Source: Candidatus Flexicrinis proximus
GTDB lineage: Bacteria > Chloroflexota > Anaerolineae > Aggregatilineales > Phototrophicaceae
Direction of reading: 5' to 3'
DNA: 64,000 nt
Assembly: GCA_016712885.1 (NCBI GenBank)
Contig: JADJQF010000003.1
Coordinates: 744,001-808,000 of the forward strand
The first letter of the stretch is position 1. Each line of letters opens with the position of its first letter. The notes under the pieces were generated by a model, which was given only the letters and a program-made list of their open reading frames with translations, had not been told where the DNA came from and did no database searches. Position numbers and translations under genes: made by a program. Of the stretch, positions 41,827-50,356 are shown piece after piece.

Positions 41827-43569
41827 CTAATTGAGCTTGACCGCTGCGCCCTTTATTTCAACATTTCCTGTGGCCGTAAGTTTGATATTACTGCCCTTTA
41901 TCTCTACGTCGCTGGACGCGGCATCCACAAGTATTTTACTGTCCGATATCTCGACTTTGCGGGTGCCATCTGTGACCGTGATTTTCTTGTTCTGAGTATC
42001 GAGCGTAATTTTGAACGTCCCGTCAGCGTCCTTGAGCGTGATGACCTTGTTGGTGCCGTCCAGCATCAGGCTGGTGCCGTCTTTTTCCTTGAGTTCGACG
42101 GTAGACAGATCGGATTTCTCGGTAAATTTCAGGTAATGGCCGGTACGGGTCTTCCAGAGGCGCTGGACAACGGCGCCGTCGACGACCAAGGTTTGGTGCG
42201 TCTCGGGTAAGGCGTCCTGGCCGTTCCAAAGCCCGCCTAATACATAGGGTTTGTTAAAGTTGCCGTTCTCGAAGGCGACGAGGACTTCGTCGTTGACTTC
42301 CGGCAGCGAGGTAATGCCACGGGTGGCCCCGGCGCCAATCGACGCCACGCGCGCCCAATACGATTCCTTTGCATCGTCCAACCACGGGAACTTCACCTTG
42401 ACCTTACCAGCGTTGCCGACACCCGAATCGAAGGCGTTATTGGTAACGATCGCCGGAACAACCCCATACCAAACCCGGGGCGGGTCCGTCTGAGGCGCAA
42501 TCATGCCGGAAATCGTCGCGGGACGGCTGCCTTCGACCGTAAACTCAGTCTCATAGCCGTTTTCAGGGCTATAGATATGCCGGGCCGAAGTTACGGCATA
42601 AGTACCATTCACCTTGGCCCCCGCACTGGCGATGGTAACCAGGGCGCCTGGAACAATTGCCACAATGCCAGATACACGTCCTTCGGCGACCACGAACTTG
42701 GAATTGATCTCGTCCAACCGCGCCTGTGCCAGTTTTTGCGCGCCGGTCGAGTCGATGATGTCGCTACTGAATTCGACATGTTCAGAAGCGCCAAACTTCG
42801 TATTCGTGAGCGCAACACCGCTTTGACCCAAGCCGGTCGAAGGGTGCGACGTCGACGAGGTCTTGGTCGCGGTGATCGCAGTCTTGGCAGAGACATCCCA
42901 GCCTTTGACGGTCACTTTGGTGACCTGGCCGGCGCTGGAGAAGCGCGGGCGGAAGTACCGCAAGTCCGTGCCATAAGTGAGCGTCGCTACAGATGACGTA
43001 TCCGGCAGTTTAACCGAGAGTTTGCCCAACTTGCACTGGACCTCGAAACCGTTACGGCGGGCCAGCATCTGGATAAAGGCGAGGTCGGACGTATTGTCCT
43101 GAAAGACGTGTTTGTGGACGGTCGTTGTCGCCGTGATCGTCTCGGTTTGCAGGCTGTTTTCGCCGGCAATCGAAGTAATGATGTCGCTGTCTTTCTGATC
43201 AACAAAGACACGCGTCTTCAGCGCGCGGTTCAGCCGGTGGAGTTTGTCGAAGGCGATAATGCGGGTCGTCACGTGTACATCGTCGTATTCAGGCTCGAAG
43301 GCGACAATTTCGCCGTTAAAAATCTCCGTCAGCGCATTGGTATCTCTTTTCTTAAATTTGATCGAGATCACTTTGCCGATATCGAAGGTGGCGCCGTCCA
43401 GATGCGTGAGTGAGTCGTCGAAAAGCGTCAGTTCACACATCGAGGGCTGATCGGCTGTCAAATCCACCGTCAGGTGTGCAAGATCATTCATTACGGCGGT
43501 CGTCAAAGCAGTGCCATCGACCGAGATTACCGATTGATCTATAAGCGCTACTGTTGTTGATGTTGGCAT
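41827..43569 (-). CDS. VgrG/Afp8-like central spike protein
   Basis: A 580-residue hub-spike protein. The N-terminal 340 residues resemble phage gpD/gp27 hub domains. The gp5-type OB fold follows at about 360-450 (KVKVKFPWLDDAKESYWARVAS, EVNDEVLVAFENGNFNKPYVLGGLWNG). The C-terminus is a repetitive beta-prism region (EIKGSNIKLTATGNVEIKGAAVKLN) that would form the trimeric needle. Such trimers sit at the tip of the tube and pierce the target. It starts 3 nt after the tube-adaptor gene. Confidence 0.92.
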   Translation of the reverse strand: MPTSTTVALIDQSVISVDGTALTTAVMNDLAHLTVDLTADQPSMCELTLFDDSLTHLDGATFDIGKVISIKFKKRDTNALTEIFNGEIVAFEPEYDDVHVTTRIIAFDKLHRLNRALKTRVFVDQKDSDIITSIAGENSLQTETITATTTVHKHVFQDNTSDLAFIQMLARRNGFEVQCKLGKLSVKLPDTSSVATLTYGTDLRYFRPRFSSAGQVTKVTVKGWDVSAKTAITATKTSSTSHPSTGLGQSGVALTNTKFGASEHVEFSSDIIDSTGAQKLAQARLDEINSKFVVAEGRVSGIVAIVPGALVTIASAGAKVNGTYAVTSARHIYSPENGYETEFTVEGSRPATISGMIAPQTDPPRVWYGVVPAIVTNNAFDSGVGNAGKVKVKFPWLDDAKESYWARVASIGAGATRGITSLPEVNDEVLVAFENGNFNKPYVLGGLWNGQDALPETHQTLVVDGAVVQRLWKTRTGHYLKFTEKSDLSTVELKEKDGTSLMLDGTNKVITLKDADGTFKITLDTQNKKITVTDGTRKVEISDSKILVDAASSDVEIKGSNIKLTATGNVEIKGAAVKLN

Positions 43570-43572
43570 AAG

Positions 43573-44229
43573 CTACACCCTCAACTGCGTGCCGTTAGGG
43601 ACACGCTGTGGGTTGTCGATGTTGTTCTGCTCGGCGATTTCGCGGTAGCTGCCCGGTTGCTGGCCATTCTGCGATGCGACATTGTCGAGCCGCTCGCCTT
43701 CCTGCATTTGCTGGGTGCTCTGCGCCTGCTCATTGGCGAGCTGATCCTGAATCTGCGGGGGCAGATCGGTTTCATCGATGAACTGTTGAAGGGTAATGGT
43801 TACTTTAGAGCGGAGGGGAATGCCCTCAGCGTTGAAGAGCACATAATTCTCGCTCATGGTGGTGATGATGGCCTTGAAGTAAAGACCGCCCCACTCGAAG
43901 GCCACCTGCGGCGGCTGGCCTTTGCCGGTGTTGGTATCGATGGTATCCGGGTCAATCATCATCATGTTCCAGAGCGGCGCCGTAAAAGCACGCACGTCAC
44001 CAGGGCTACGAGTCGTGTCGAAATAGAGATTCAGCGTAAGACTTTGCGCGCCGCCATTGGTGAATGAAACAAGGGGCAGGTTAATCCCTGTCACCGGACG
44101 ATTCGCCCATGAGTTGGTTTTGCTGATGGTGAATTCGAACGGGTTGAACATGAAATAGACGATTTCTTCCGTATTCAGATTTGTGATCTTAGCCGGGTTA
44201 AGACTCCCTCGCGTGGTGGGCGCAGTCAT
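43573..44229 (-). CDS. CIS tube adaptor protein with LysM domain (Afp7-like)
   Basis: A 218-residue protein. Residues 1-160 match the CIS-tube (Afp7/T4 gp53-gp54-like) family: EEIVYFMFNPFEFTISKTNSW, QSLTLNLYFDTTRSPGDVR and FEWGGLYFKAIITTMSENY. The last 50 residues are a LysM-type module (QEGERLDNVASQNGQQPGSYREIAEQNNI...NGTQLRV). In Afp/PVC particles it connects tube to hub. It lies between the disordered protein gene and the spike gene. Confidence 0.9.
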   Translation of the reverse strand: MTAPTTRGSLNPAKITNLNTEEIVYFMFNPFEFTISKTNSWANRPVTGINLPLVSFTNGGAQSLTLNLYFDTTRSPGDVRAFTAPLWNMMMIDPDTIDTNTGKGQPPQVAFEWGGLYFKAIITTMSENYVLFNAEGIPLRSKVTITLQQFIDETDLPPQIQDQLANEQAQSTQQMQEGERLDNVASQNGQQPGSYREIAEQNNIDNPQRVPNGTQLRV

Positions 44230-44241
44230 TCGGCAGACTCC

Positions 44242-47200
44242 TTATCTTTTGCTGATACGTTCGGCTTCCGAACGCAGTTTGCCGCGAAGTACTTTCATAA
44301 CGTCCGCAGCCAGTTTGTCCACATCCATCGCGGATGATTGTGGTTGTGACGGCTCGGAGACCGAAGTGGTCACTTCCTCTACACTTATCGCACGTTGAAC
44401 CGGGGCGGGTTCGGAGATCGACTGCACGTCGCGGCCACTTTCACGTGCTGCGAACTGCTCCCGATAGGCGTCCCGAGACGGACTGCGCTGGACGGTGGAT
44501 TGAGAAGCCGGGGGCGCAGGCATGCTGCCGGGTCGCGGGACCATGCCCGCGGCAACAAGGGCCTGGAACACATCCATCTTTTGCGCGGCGCCGCCCGTGG
44601 TGAGCGGCGACTCCTCGGACACGGACTCATCGGTTTCGCGCTGAAGCGCATCGGACTTCGCTAAAGGCAGCGGATCGAACGGGAGGACGGGAGGTGGTTC
44701 AGCGGCCTGGACCTGCCGCTGGACCCTGGATGTCCGGGAGCGCATGGCCTGAAGATCATCAAACGGAATCCCAGAGACCGACGGTTGATCGGCGGTCATG
44801 GCTGCGTCGGCCTGTCTCTGGACGACAGGCGGGGATTGTGATGGAACGGCAGGCAGCGGATCAAATGGGATCGCTAATGGGCTGACGTCGGCAGGTGGCG
44901 ATTGCACTTCCGGCGCCACGGAATCCGGTGCGGATGCTTCGGCCGGCTGCCGCTGCACCTGTACCGGCTCAGCGGTTGCAGGCTGAACCATGGGGGGCGT
45001 CTGCGCGGCTATCGGGTCGACAGGCGATGAGACAGCGGACTCAGCCGCGGTTTCCGGCCGGCGCTGGATCGCAGGCGGTTGGGACGGCTGCGCGACCGAC
45101 GGCGCGTCAAATGGCAGCTGCGGAGGTGCGACGTCCGCCATCTCCGCGGCGGGTTGACCGGGCTCCGGCTGCCGCTGCACCGCTGGCTGCGCTGGCGGAG
45201 CAGGCGACTGAATCTGCGTTACGGCATCCTGAGCCGAGGCATCCGAATTGATCTGAACTGGTTGAACCGAGCTATCCACCTGCCGATTAATCACCGGCGA
45301 AGGTGTATCAGCCGATGGCGAGCGCATAACCGGGGATGGCGGAATGCTGTCAGAGGGTTGACTTTGCGGCGCAGCCGGAGTCGCGTCAAACGGAAGGGGT
45401 GCAGGTTCCACATCTACGGCAGACGTCGCCCATTCAGGCTCGCGCTGTACCAAAGAAGGCGCAGATGGGGCTTCCGGAGATGACACACCCTGCGGCAGCG
45501 GCGATTCCGGTCCAGGCTGAGAAGCCGGGAGGGTCTGCGCGGGAGCAGCAAACTCGGGCATGCGCTGGATCGACAAGGCGTCCGGCGCCGCAGATTGGAC
45601 AATATCCGACGAGTCGAAGGATGGCGGAGGGACAGGAGATGCGGCTTCCGAGGTACGCTGAACAGCATCCGGTGCGGAAGGACTCAAAGATGGCAGGCCG
45701 CCAGGCACATCCGGCTGCGGTGAGGCGGCGGGATGAGACTGAGGCGCGCTCTCCGGCTGGCGCTGGACGGTAGGTGCCGCCTGCGGTTGGGAGATACGTA
45801 ACGACTGCGTCGAATCGGGAGCTGGTTGATCGAAGGGCAACACGGGCGGGATGACATCCGCCATTTCCGGGGTCGGCGGTAAAACATCCGCCATCTCTGG
45901 CGCATCGACCCGATCAACCTGCGGCTGGCGCTGAACGACAGGAGCCGGGCTGGCGGTGTCAGGCGATGTCAGGGACGGTATGTCAGGCGGAGGCGGTACG
46001 GCAATCGGCGATGCTGAAGGCACAGACAGATCGCGCGAGGGTATGGCTGCGTCGGGCGTGCTGCTCTCCAGTTGACGCTGCACTGCCGGAAGTCCGGTCT
46101 CCTGCGTGGAGACCGAAGGCTGGGGCGATGCATCTGACGGTTGGCCTGACAGATCGGGCTGGCGCTGGAGCTGACTCTGCGGAGGAACGGCAGAGGTCGG
46201 TATCTGCGCATCACCTATGGGCTGGTCAAAGGGAAGCACAGGCGGGATGACATCCGCGACTTCCGGCACAGGCAGAGGACTAACACTCAATGGCGCCGGC
46301 TCACGCTGGACGACCTGCGGCGCATCCTGCGCGATCAGGGGAGCGCTGACGGGGTTTGTGTGGCGCTGGACATCTGGCGCGCCGGACGTTTCAGACGCGG
46401 GGGTGTCGATGCTGCGCGAGGGAGGCACTGAATCGGTCTGGCGCTGCAACGTCGTCGGGGCAGGCACCGCGACTGGCAGAACGGCATCCGCTGTAGGCTG
46501 CCGAGTTTCAGTCGGAAGCGATGGCTCGGGTTCCGGCATATCACGCTGGACAACCGATGATGTACTGGCCGGGGCGGCCGGTGATTCCGAGACGGGTTGG
46601 TCAAATGGAAGCACAGGTGGAACGACATCCGCCATTTCGGGCGCGGCGTCCGCCTGACGCTGGATGGGCGGAGTGGGCAAAGACGGTGCGGCGGCTGGCG
46701 CTGAAAGCTGAGGGTTATTCTCAGGCTGGGTGGGCTGAACCGGCGACTGAACAGCCGGACGGGTATCTGATGTGGGTTCGGCTGCCCGCTGCAATGCAGG
46801 AGCGGCGCTGGCCGGGGGCAGGTCGATGCCGGATGCGGCAGGCGCAGCGGCGGCCGAAGTATCTGGCCGATGTGCCGGGGTTGACGGACGGGTGTCTGCT
46901 GCTGGCTCGGCTACCCGTTGCACCGATGGTGCGGCGCTGGCCGGAGGCAGGTCGATGCCGGATGCGGTCGGAGCGTCTGGTTGATGTGCCGGAGTTGACG
47001 GACGGGTGTCGGTTACCGGGTCGGCTGCACGCTGAAGTGTGGGCGCGGTACTGGCCGGAGCCGCGTCGATGCCAGATGTGGTCGGAGCGTCTGGTTGATG
47101 TGCCGGAGTTGACAGACGGGTGTCGGTTACCGGGTCGGCTGCACGCTGAAGTGTGGGCGCGGTACTGGCCGGAGCCGCGTCGATGCCAGATGCGGTCGGA

Positions 47201-47670
47201 CCGTCTGGTTGATGTGCCGGAGTTGACGGACGGGTGTTTGCTGCTGGCTCGGCTGCCCGCTGCACCGCCGGCGCGTCGACGCCGGTTGCGGGGGGCGTGG
47301 GCGCGGAAGAAATACCCGGCTCGGTCGCCTGTCGCTGAACCGCCGGTGTCTGCGGTTGCGTAATCGGGGGTGCGGCAGGCGCGGGGTCTAATGGAAGCGG
47401 CGGCAAGCTCTCGGACATGACCGGCGCAGGGGCAGCGGATTCGCGTTGAACCACAGAGGTGGGCACAGCGGTATGTGACGCAGACGGGAGACCGGAAGAT
47501 GGTACTTCGGATTCCGTGCGCTGCACTGCAGGCGGCGCCTGCGGTTGGACCGGCGGAGTAGTCTGCATCTCCTGCGGCTGAGAGGGCCTGTCAGGCTGCA
47601 TAATCGCCGGTGGGAGATTTTCCGAAACTGGTTCGCGCTGGATCTGTGGCTGCGCAGGAGCAGGAGTCAC
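44242..47670 (-). CDS. Large disordered Pro/Ala/Gln protein with repeated VQR and LPFD motifs
   Basis: A 1142-residue low-complexity protein from GTG 47670, whose start overlaps the stop of the previous gene (GTGA). Dozens of short VQRQ/VQRE motifs recur, as does the block EMADVxPPVLPFDQP (at least four clear copies, with further LPFD or IPFD variants). The C-terminus is the only ordered part: KLAADVMKVLRGKLRSEAE, a basic amphipathic helix resembling the end of the 49-residue protein at 49147. Its place between the tube and the tube-adaptor genes is where tape-measure or scaffold proteins are often encoded. It may continue the preceding protein through a frameshift (see findings). I do not recognise the family. 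Confidence 0.75.
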   Translation of the reverse strand: MTPAPAQPQIQREPVSENLPPAIMQPDRPSQPQEMQTTPPVQPQAPPAVQRTESEVPSSGLPSASHTAVPTSVVQRESAAPAPVMSESLPPLPLDPAPAAPPITQPQTPAVQRQATEPGISSAPTPPATGVDAPAVQRAAEPAANTRPSTPAHQPDGPTASGIDAAPASTAPTLQRAADPVTDTRLSTPAHQPDAPTTSGIDAAPASTAPTLQRAADPVTDTRPSTPAHQPDAPTASGIDLPPASAAPSVQRVAEPAADTRPSTPAHRPDTSAAAAPAASGIDLPPASAAPALQRAAEPTSDTRPAVQSPVQPTQPENNPQLSAPAAAPSLPTPPIQRQADAAPEMADVVPPVLPFDQPVSESPAAPASTSSVVQRDMPEPEPSLPTETRQPTADAVLPVAVPAPTTLQRQTDSVPPSRSIDTPASETSGAPDVQRHTNPVSAPLIAQDAPQVVQREPAPLSVSPLPVPEVADVIPPVLPFDQPIGDAQIPTSAVPPQSQLQRQPDLSGQPSDASPQPSVSTQETGLPAVQRQLESSTPDAAIPSRDLSVPSASPIAVPPPPDIPSLTSPDTASPAPVVQRQPQVDRVDAPEMADVLPPTPEMADVIPPVLPFDQPAPDSTQSLRISQPQAAPTVQRQPESAPQSHPAASPQPDVPGGLPSLSPSAPDAVQRTSEAASPVPPPSFDSSDIVQSAAPDALSIQRMPEFAAPAQTLPASQPGPESPLPQGVSSPEAPSAPSLVQREPEWATSAVDVEPAPLPFDATPAAPQSQPSDSIPPSPVMRSPSADTPSPVINRQVDSSVQPVQINSDASAQDAVTQIQSPAPPAQPAVQRQPEPGQPAAEMADVAPPQLPFDAPSVAQPSQPPAIQRRPETAAESAVSSPVDPIAAQTPPMVQPATAEPVQVQRQPAEASAPDSVAPEVQSPPADVSPLAIPFDPLPAVPSQSPPVVQRQADAAMTADQPSVSGIPFDDLQAMRSRTSRVQRQVQAAEPPPVLPFDPLPLAKSDALQRETDESVSEESPLTTGGAAQKMDVFQALVAAGMVPRPGSMPAPPASQSTVQRSPSRDAYREQFAARESGRDVQSISEPAPVQRAISVEEVTTSVSEPSQPQSSAMDVDKLAADVMKVLRGKLRSEAERISKR
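46800..47290. repeat. 114-bp tandem repeat in the disordered-protein gene
   Basis: The string CTGGTTGATG recurs at 46977, 47091 and 47205, exactly 114 bp apart, with high identity between units and more diverged flanking units. Each unit encodes 38 residues containing SGIDAAPASTAPTLQRAAD. Confidence 0.85.
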
Positions 47671-48677
47671 TGCGGATGCTGGGGTAAATCCGCCTGACGC
47701 TGAACCGGTTGCGCTGGTGTTGGGGGTTGGATTTCGGGCGAGACGGGTCGCGGAGTCAGCGGGGACTCCGGCACAAATAACGTCTGGTCCGGTTCGGAAT
47801 CGCGCTGAAGTACAGGGAGGGACGCCGGGTTATCCGATGGGGATGGAGCGTCGTTCGGGAAGGTAAACGGCAAGCTGTCGGGAGACGCCGGAATATCGAC
47901 TCCACGCTGAAGACTGTCGGCAGCCGGAGCGCCGACTAAAGGTTCAGGAAACGGGGCCCCGTCCCCTTCATTTGCGTCGTCATCGTCGTCGCGCGAGGCA
48001 GCAGGCTTCTGTTCAGACTCGCGACCTGCCTTTGGAGTCTTGGGCGGCACCTTTGAGGCCTGGTCCCCTGGCTCACGGTGGTCAGTCAATGCCTTGGTCT
48101 GGATGTAGTCCACATCGGCAGAGCCACGACGGCGCAGTCGCGACGAGTGCGGGACGTCTGGATCATCCGATGCCGGCATCTCGGCTTTAAGTTGTGGCGC
48201 ACGCTCCTCGGTGAGACGCTGCACAGCGGCCGCACGCTCACGATCGCGGCGCAAAAGTTCTTTCAATGCAGGCGGCGTCGGTTCGTCGCTGACCGGGATC
48301 GGCTGGCCCTTGTACATCAACGGCTTACCGTCCGGGCCGGTTGCGGCAGGGGGCCTTACGGCAGGCTGCGTGTCACGCTGGACACTGGGTGGGGTCACCG
48401 CCGTGACTGGGGTCTCTGCAAGCGGAAGCAGCGGCGCCTGATCAGGGGGGCTAATCGCCGTATCGAACGGCAACGGCGCACTGGCGATCCCCTGCGGTAC
48501 TGTTTCGGTGGCTGTGGGCGGCGCTGTCCAGCTGGGTGCTGGCGGTCCCTGAGGTTCGGGGATCATCGGGATTTCGGGCAGTGCGGAGGCGTAGTGACGC
48601 ATCACGGAGCGCGAGAAGCTGCGCATCCGTTGACCTGCCGTCGATCCCGGCCCACGCCGGTTACGCCGTGCCGCCAT
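47667..48677 (-). CDS. Disordered eCIS-locus protein with VQR motifs
   Basis: A 336-residue protein rich in Pro, Ala, Asp and Arg. The basic N-terminus (AARRNRRGPGSTAGQRMRSFSRSVMRHY) is followed by low complexity with VQRD, VQRL, LQRG, LQRD and VQRQ motifs and one APLPFD motif, the same short motifs as the next gene product. There is a small possibly ordered part near residues 118-175 (KPLMYKGQPIPVSDE...LKELLRRDRERAAAVQRL). It starts 8 nt after the second tube gene. No family recognised; it may be the N-terminal portion of the 1142-residue protein if the junction at 47670 is a frameshift. Confidence 0.7.
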   Translation of the reverse strand: MAARRNRRGPGSTAGQRMRSFSRSVMRHYASALPEIPMIPEPQGPPAPSWTAPPTATETVPQGIASAPLPFDTAISPPDQAPLLPLAETPVTAVTPPSVQRDTQPAVRPPAATGPDGKPLMYKGQPIPVSDEPTPPALKELLRRDRERAAAVQRLTEERAPQLKAEMPASDDPDVPHSSRLRRRGSADVDYIQTKALTDHREPGDQASKVPPKTPKAGRESEQKPAASRDDDDDANEGDGAPFPEPLVGAPAADSLQRGVDIPASPDSLPFTFPNDAPSPSDNPASLPVLQRDSEPDQTLFVPESPLTPRPVSPEIQPPTPAQPVQRQADLPQHPQ

Positions 48678-48685
48678 CGCCTGAT

Positions 48686-49147
48686 CTACCCCTGCAGCGC
48701 GGACAACGCGCCTTCAAATACAAATCCGTGGTAAACAAACTCAAGTTCTTCAATGACTACTTCGTTGGATGAGGACTTCAGCGTCGGGCCGACCCACTTG
48801 GTAGGAAGGACATCGCGGAAATTCCACAACACGACCGGGATACGCGCGGTGTCGGCAAGAATAACCGTGACCTGCCGGTAAGCATTGGCAAAGTCCCCGT
48901 TCATCACCTGCATATACCAGTTGAGGAGCTGCATGTCCCGAGAAATACCGTGTTTCAGGGTTGCTGTGCCGACGTTGACGCGAACCGGCAGTTGATGCGT
49001 ATAAGTATTCTGACCGCCCTCTTTCACAGGGTCGAGATCTACCGACAGACTCGGCAGGCGGAACTCTGTGAAGACGATACTGTACAGGCCTTCGACCTGT
49101 ACCATAAAGCGCAGGCCACTATGAAATTCAGTGAGCATGTCGATCAT
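48686..49147 (-). CDS. Contractile tail tube protein (gp19/Hcp-like), second copy
   Basis: A 153-residue tube protein of the T4 gp19/TIGR02241 family. Diagnostic segments are VEGLYSIVFTEFRLPSLSV, VNVGTATLKHGISRDMQLLNWY and VLWNFRDVLPTKWVGPTLKSSSNEVVIEELEFVYHG. eCIS loci encode more than one tube paralogue; by position this one probably forms the ring nearest the hub. Its start overlaps the stop of the 49-residue protein gene. Confidence 0.92.
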   Translation of the reverse strand: MIDMLTEFHSGLRFMVQVEGLYSIVFTEFRLPSLSVDLDPVKEGGQNTYTHQLPVRVNVGTATLKHGISRDMQLLNWYMQVMNGDFANAYRQVTVILADTARIPVVLWNFRDVLPTKWVGPTLKSSSNEVVIEELEFVYHGFVFEGALSALQG

Positions 49148-49296
49148 CAGCGTCTCCGATCACGTTTGCTGCGGCGTTCGTTTTCAGTGCGCAGTTCTGC
49201 GCGTAGCATCCGCCAAACACGCTCGGCGACCTTGCGGACAAGTGCTTTGTATTCCTGCTGATCCATGTTGCTGCCGGATGACGACCCACTGGGCAT
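49147..49296 (-). CDS. 49-residue basic microprotein
   Basis: Starts at ATG 49296, with GAGGGA about 8 nt upstream, just after the stop of the DUF6760-like gene. The sequence is a Ser/Gly-rich head (PSGSSSGSNM) and one long basic helix (YKALVRKVAERVWRMLRAEL, then RTENERRSKRDRRR). The helix resembles the C-terminus of the 1142-residue disordered protein in pattern and residues (V..V.R.LR.ELR.E.ER.SKR). It may mark a shared binding site inside the tube or hub. No known family recognised. Confidence 0.72.
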   Translation of the reverse strand: MPSGSSSGSNMDQQEYKALVRKVAERVWRMLRAELRTENERRSKRDRRR

Positions 49297-49325
49297 TTCT
49301 GTTCCCTCTGATGCCTGCAAACAAC

Positions 49326-49475
49326 TTACGACTGGCGTGGTGCACGGTTGAGCGTTTCGAGCCATGCCAGACGTTCACGATGGGTCAAGCGCAGAATGTC
49401 GTCATGCGCCCAACTTAAGTGCTTCGCCAAGTGCGCTACCTCCTCGCGCAAGCCATCGAGGGGGTAGCGGACTAT
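49326..49475 (-). CDS. DUF6760-like eCIS microprotein, start codon unclear
   Basis: An open frame of 49 codons, overlooked because it has no ATG, reads RYPLDGLREEVAHLAKHLSW then AHDDILRLTHRERLAWLETL. This matches the small DUF6760-type proteins usually encoded after the hub chaperone in eCIS loci (YPxD.LxEEV...W.HDxIxxL.HxERxxWL). In this frame the only codon before the conserved part that could start it is ATA at 49475-49473, overlapping the stop codon of the preceding gene; an internal TTG at 49451 would remove the first conserved residues. Translation probably depends on coupling to the upstream gene, or the start was lost. Likely role: small assembly factor. Confidence 0.72.
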   Translation of the reverse strand: MVRYPLDGLREEVAHLAKHLSWAHDDILRLTHRERLAWLETLNRAPRQS

Positions 49476-49840
49476 TCCCCCAGCGGGGGAAGCTCCACTT
49501 CAAATTCATGCCCACAGTTAGGGCAAACAGCGTCGGTTGTTCGGACGTCGAGATCATTCAACTGACGGTAAAAGTCCTGCAGATAAGTCACGTCGGCTGA
49601 GAAAAAGCGCTCGACCATATTCGGTGTGACCCGGTTATACGGACCCAATCTGGTGATGACCTGCGAGAGCAGAATCACCACCAGATAGGCCTCGTTGTTA
49701 CGCACACGAGGATCACGCAGCGGTGCAATTTCGTCCATCGCTGTCGCCAGACGCATTGTTCCGTCGCGGTGAACCGCGCCGGTATCGTCCACGTAGCCTT
49801 TCGGCAGGACGAACGGAAACTCCGTTTGCAGCATCCTCAA
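49472..49840 (-). CDS. T4-type baseplate hub assembly chaperone
   Basis: A 122-residue cytoplasmic protein of the T4 gp51/gp26-like hub chaperone family seen in eCIS loci. FPFVLPKGYVDDTGAVHRDGTMRLATAMDEI is the typical start, followed by DPRVRNNEAYLVVILLSQVITRLG. A C-terminal zinc-ribbon-like CPNCGHEFEVEL has one CxxC pair. It helps assemble hub proteins and is not expected in the final particle. It lies 12 nt after the first tube gene and overlaps the frame of the DUF6760-like microprotein. Confidence 0.88.
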   Translation of the reverse strand: MRMLQTEFPFVLPKGYVDDTGAVHRDGTMRLATAMDEIAPLRDPRVRNNEAYLVVILLSQVITRLGPYNRVTPNMVERFFSADVTYLQDFYRQLNDLDVRTTDAVCPNCGHEFEVELPPLGE

Positions 49841-49852
49841 TCTTCCCTACGG

Positions 49853-50314
49853 TTACGACGCGCGAATCATGCCTTCGTGCACGATTGTGACTTCTTCGAC
49901 ACCGAAGCTGTTGTCATCCGACTTGACTGACGGGCCGGTGACCTTGCTGGGCCAGGCGTTGATGAAATCCCAGCGCGCAACCGGCGTATAGTCGCGATCG
50001 AGCATGATGATCGACATATTGGCGCGGGCGTCGCCCATATGGCCTTGTTCGACCAATGCGCGCCACGCCCAGATTTGCATGTCAGCGGTGATACCCCGCT
50101 TGAGGGTGACATCCTGGAACTTGAGGCGGCCCGGAATTTTCTGGACAAGCTCGTGACCGTTTTCATCAACGACCTTGTGTTCAACGATTTCGTTTTCCGA
50201 TCCGATACCCGCACATTCCGTGAAGTAGCCGGTCATTGGCGCGGTGCCACTGACCTCGAGCTGAAAGTTAAACCCGATGAGAGGGTCACTTGCGCGCCCA
50301 CTGGAAGCTGCCAT
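49853..50314 (-). CDS. Contractile tail tube protein (gp19/Hcp-like), main copy
   Basis: A 153-residue tube protein. NFQLEVSGTAPMTGYFTECAGIGSENEIVEHKV, GRLKFQDVTLKRGITADMQIWAWR and KSDDNSFGVEEVTIVHEGM are the family's conserved strands. Placed directly after the sheath gene, it is the likely main inner-tube subunit of the particle. It differs clearly from the second tube copy. Confidence 0.93.
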   Translation of the reverse strand: MAASSGRASDPLIGFNFQLEVSGTAPMTGYFTECAGIGSENEIVEHKVVDENGHELVQKIPGRLKFQDVTLKRGITADMQIWAWRALVEQGHMGDARANMSIIMLDRDYTPVARWDFINAWPSKVTGPSVKSDDNSFGVEEVTIVHEGMIRAS

Positions 50315-50356
50315 GATCTAAATCTCCTGTGCTCTGCGTAATCAGCTGCGGACGGA

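Noticed and set aside
46521..47363. Plus-strand open frame of 280 codons
   Set aside because: Antisense shadow of the tandem repeat in the disordered-protein gene.
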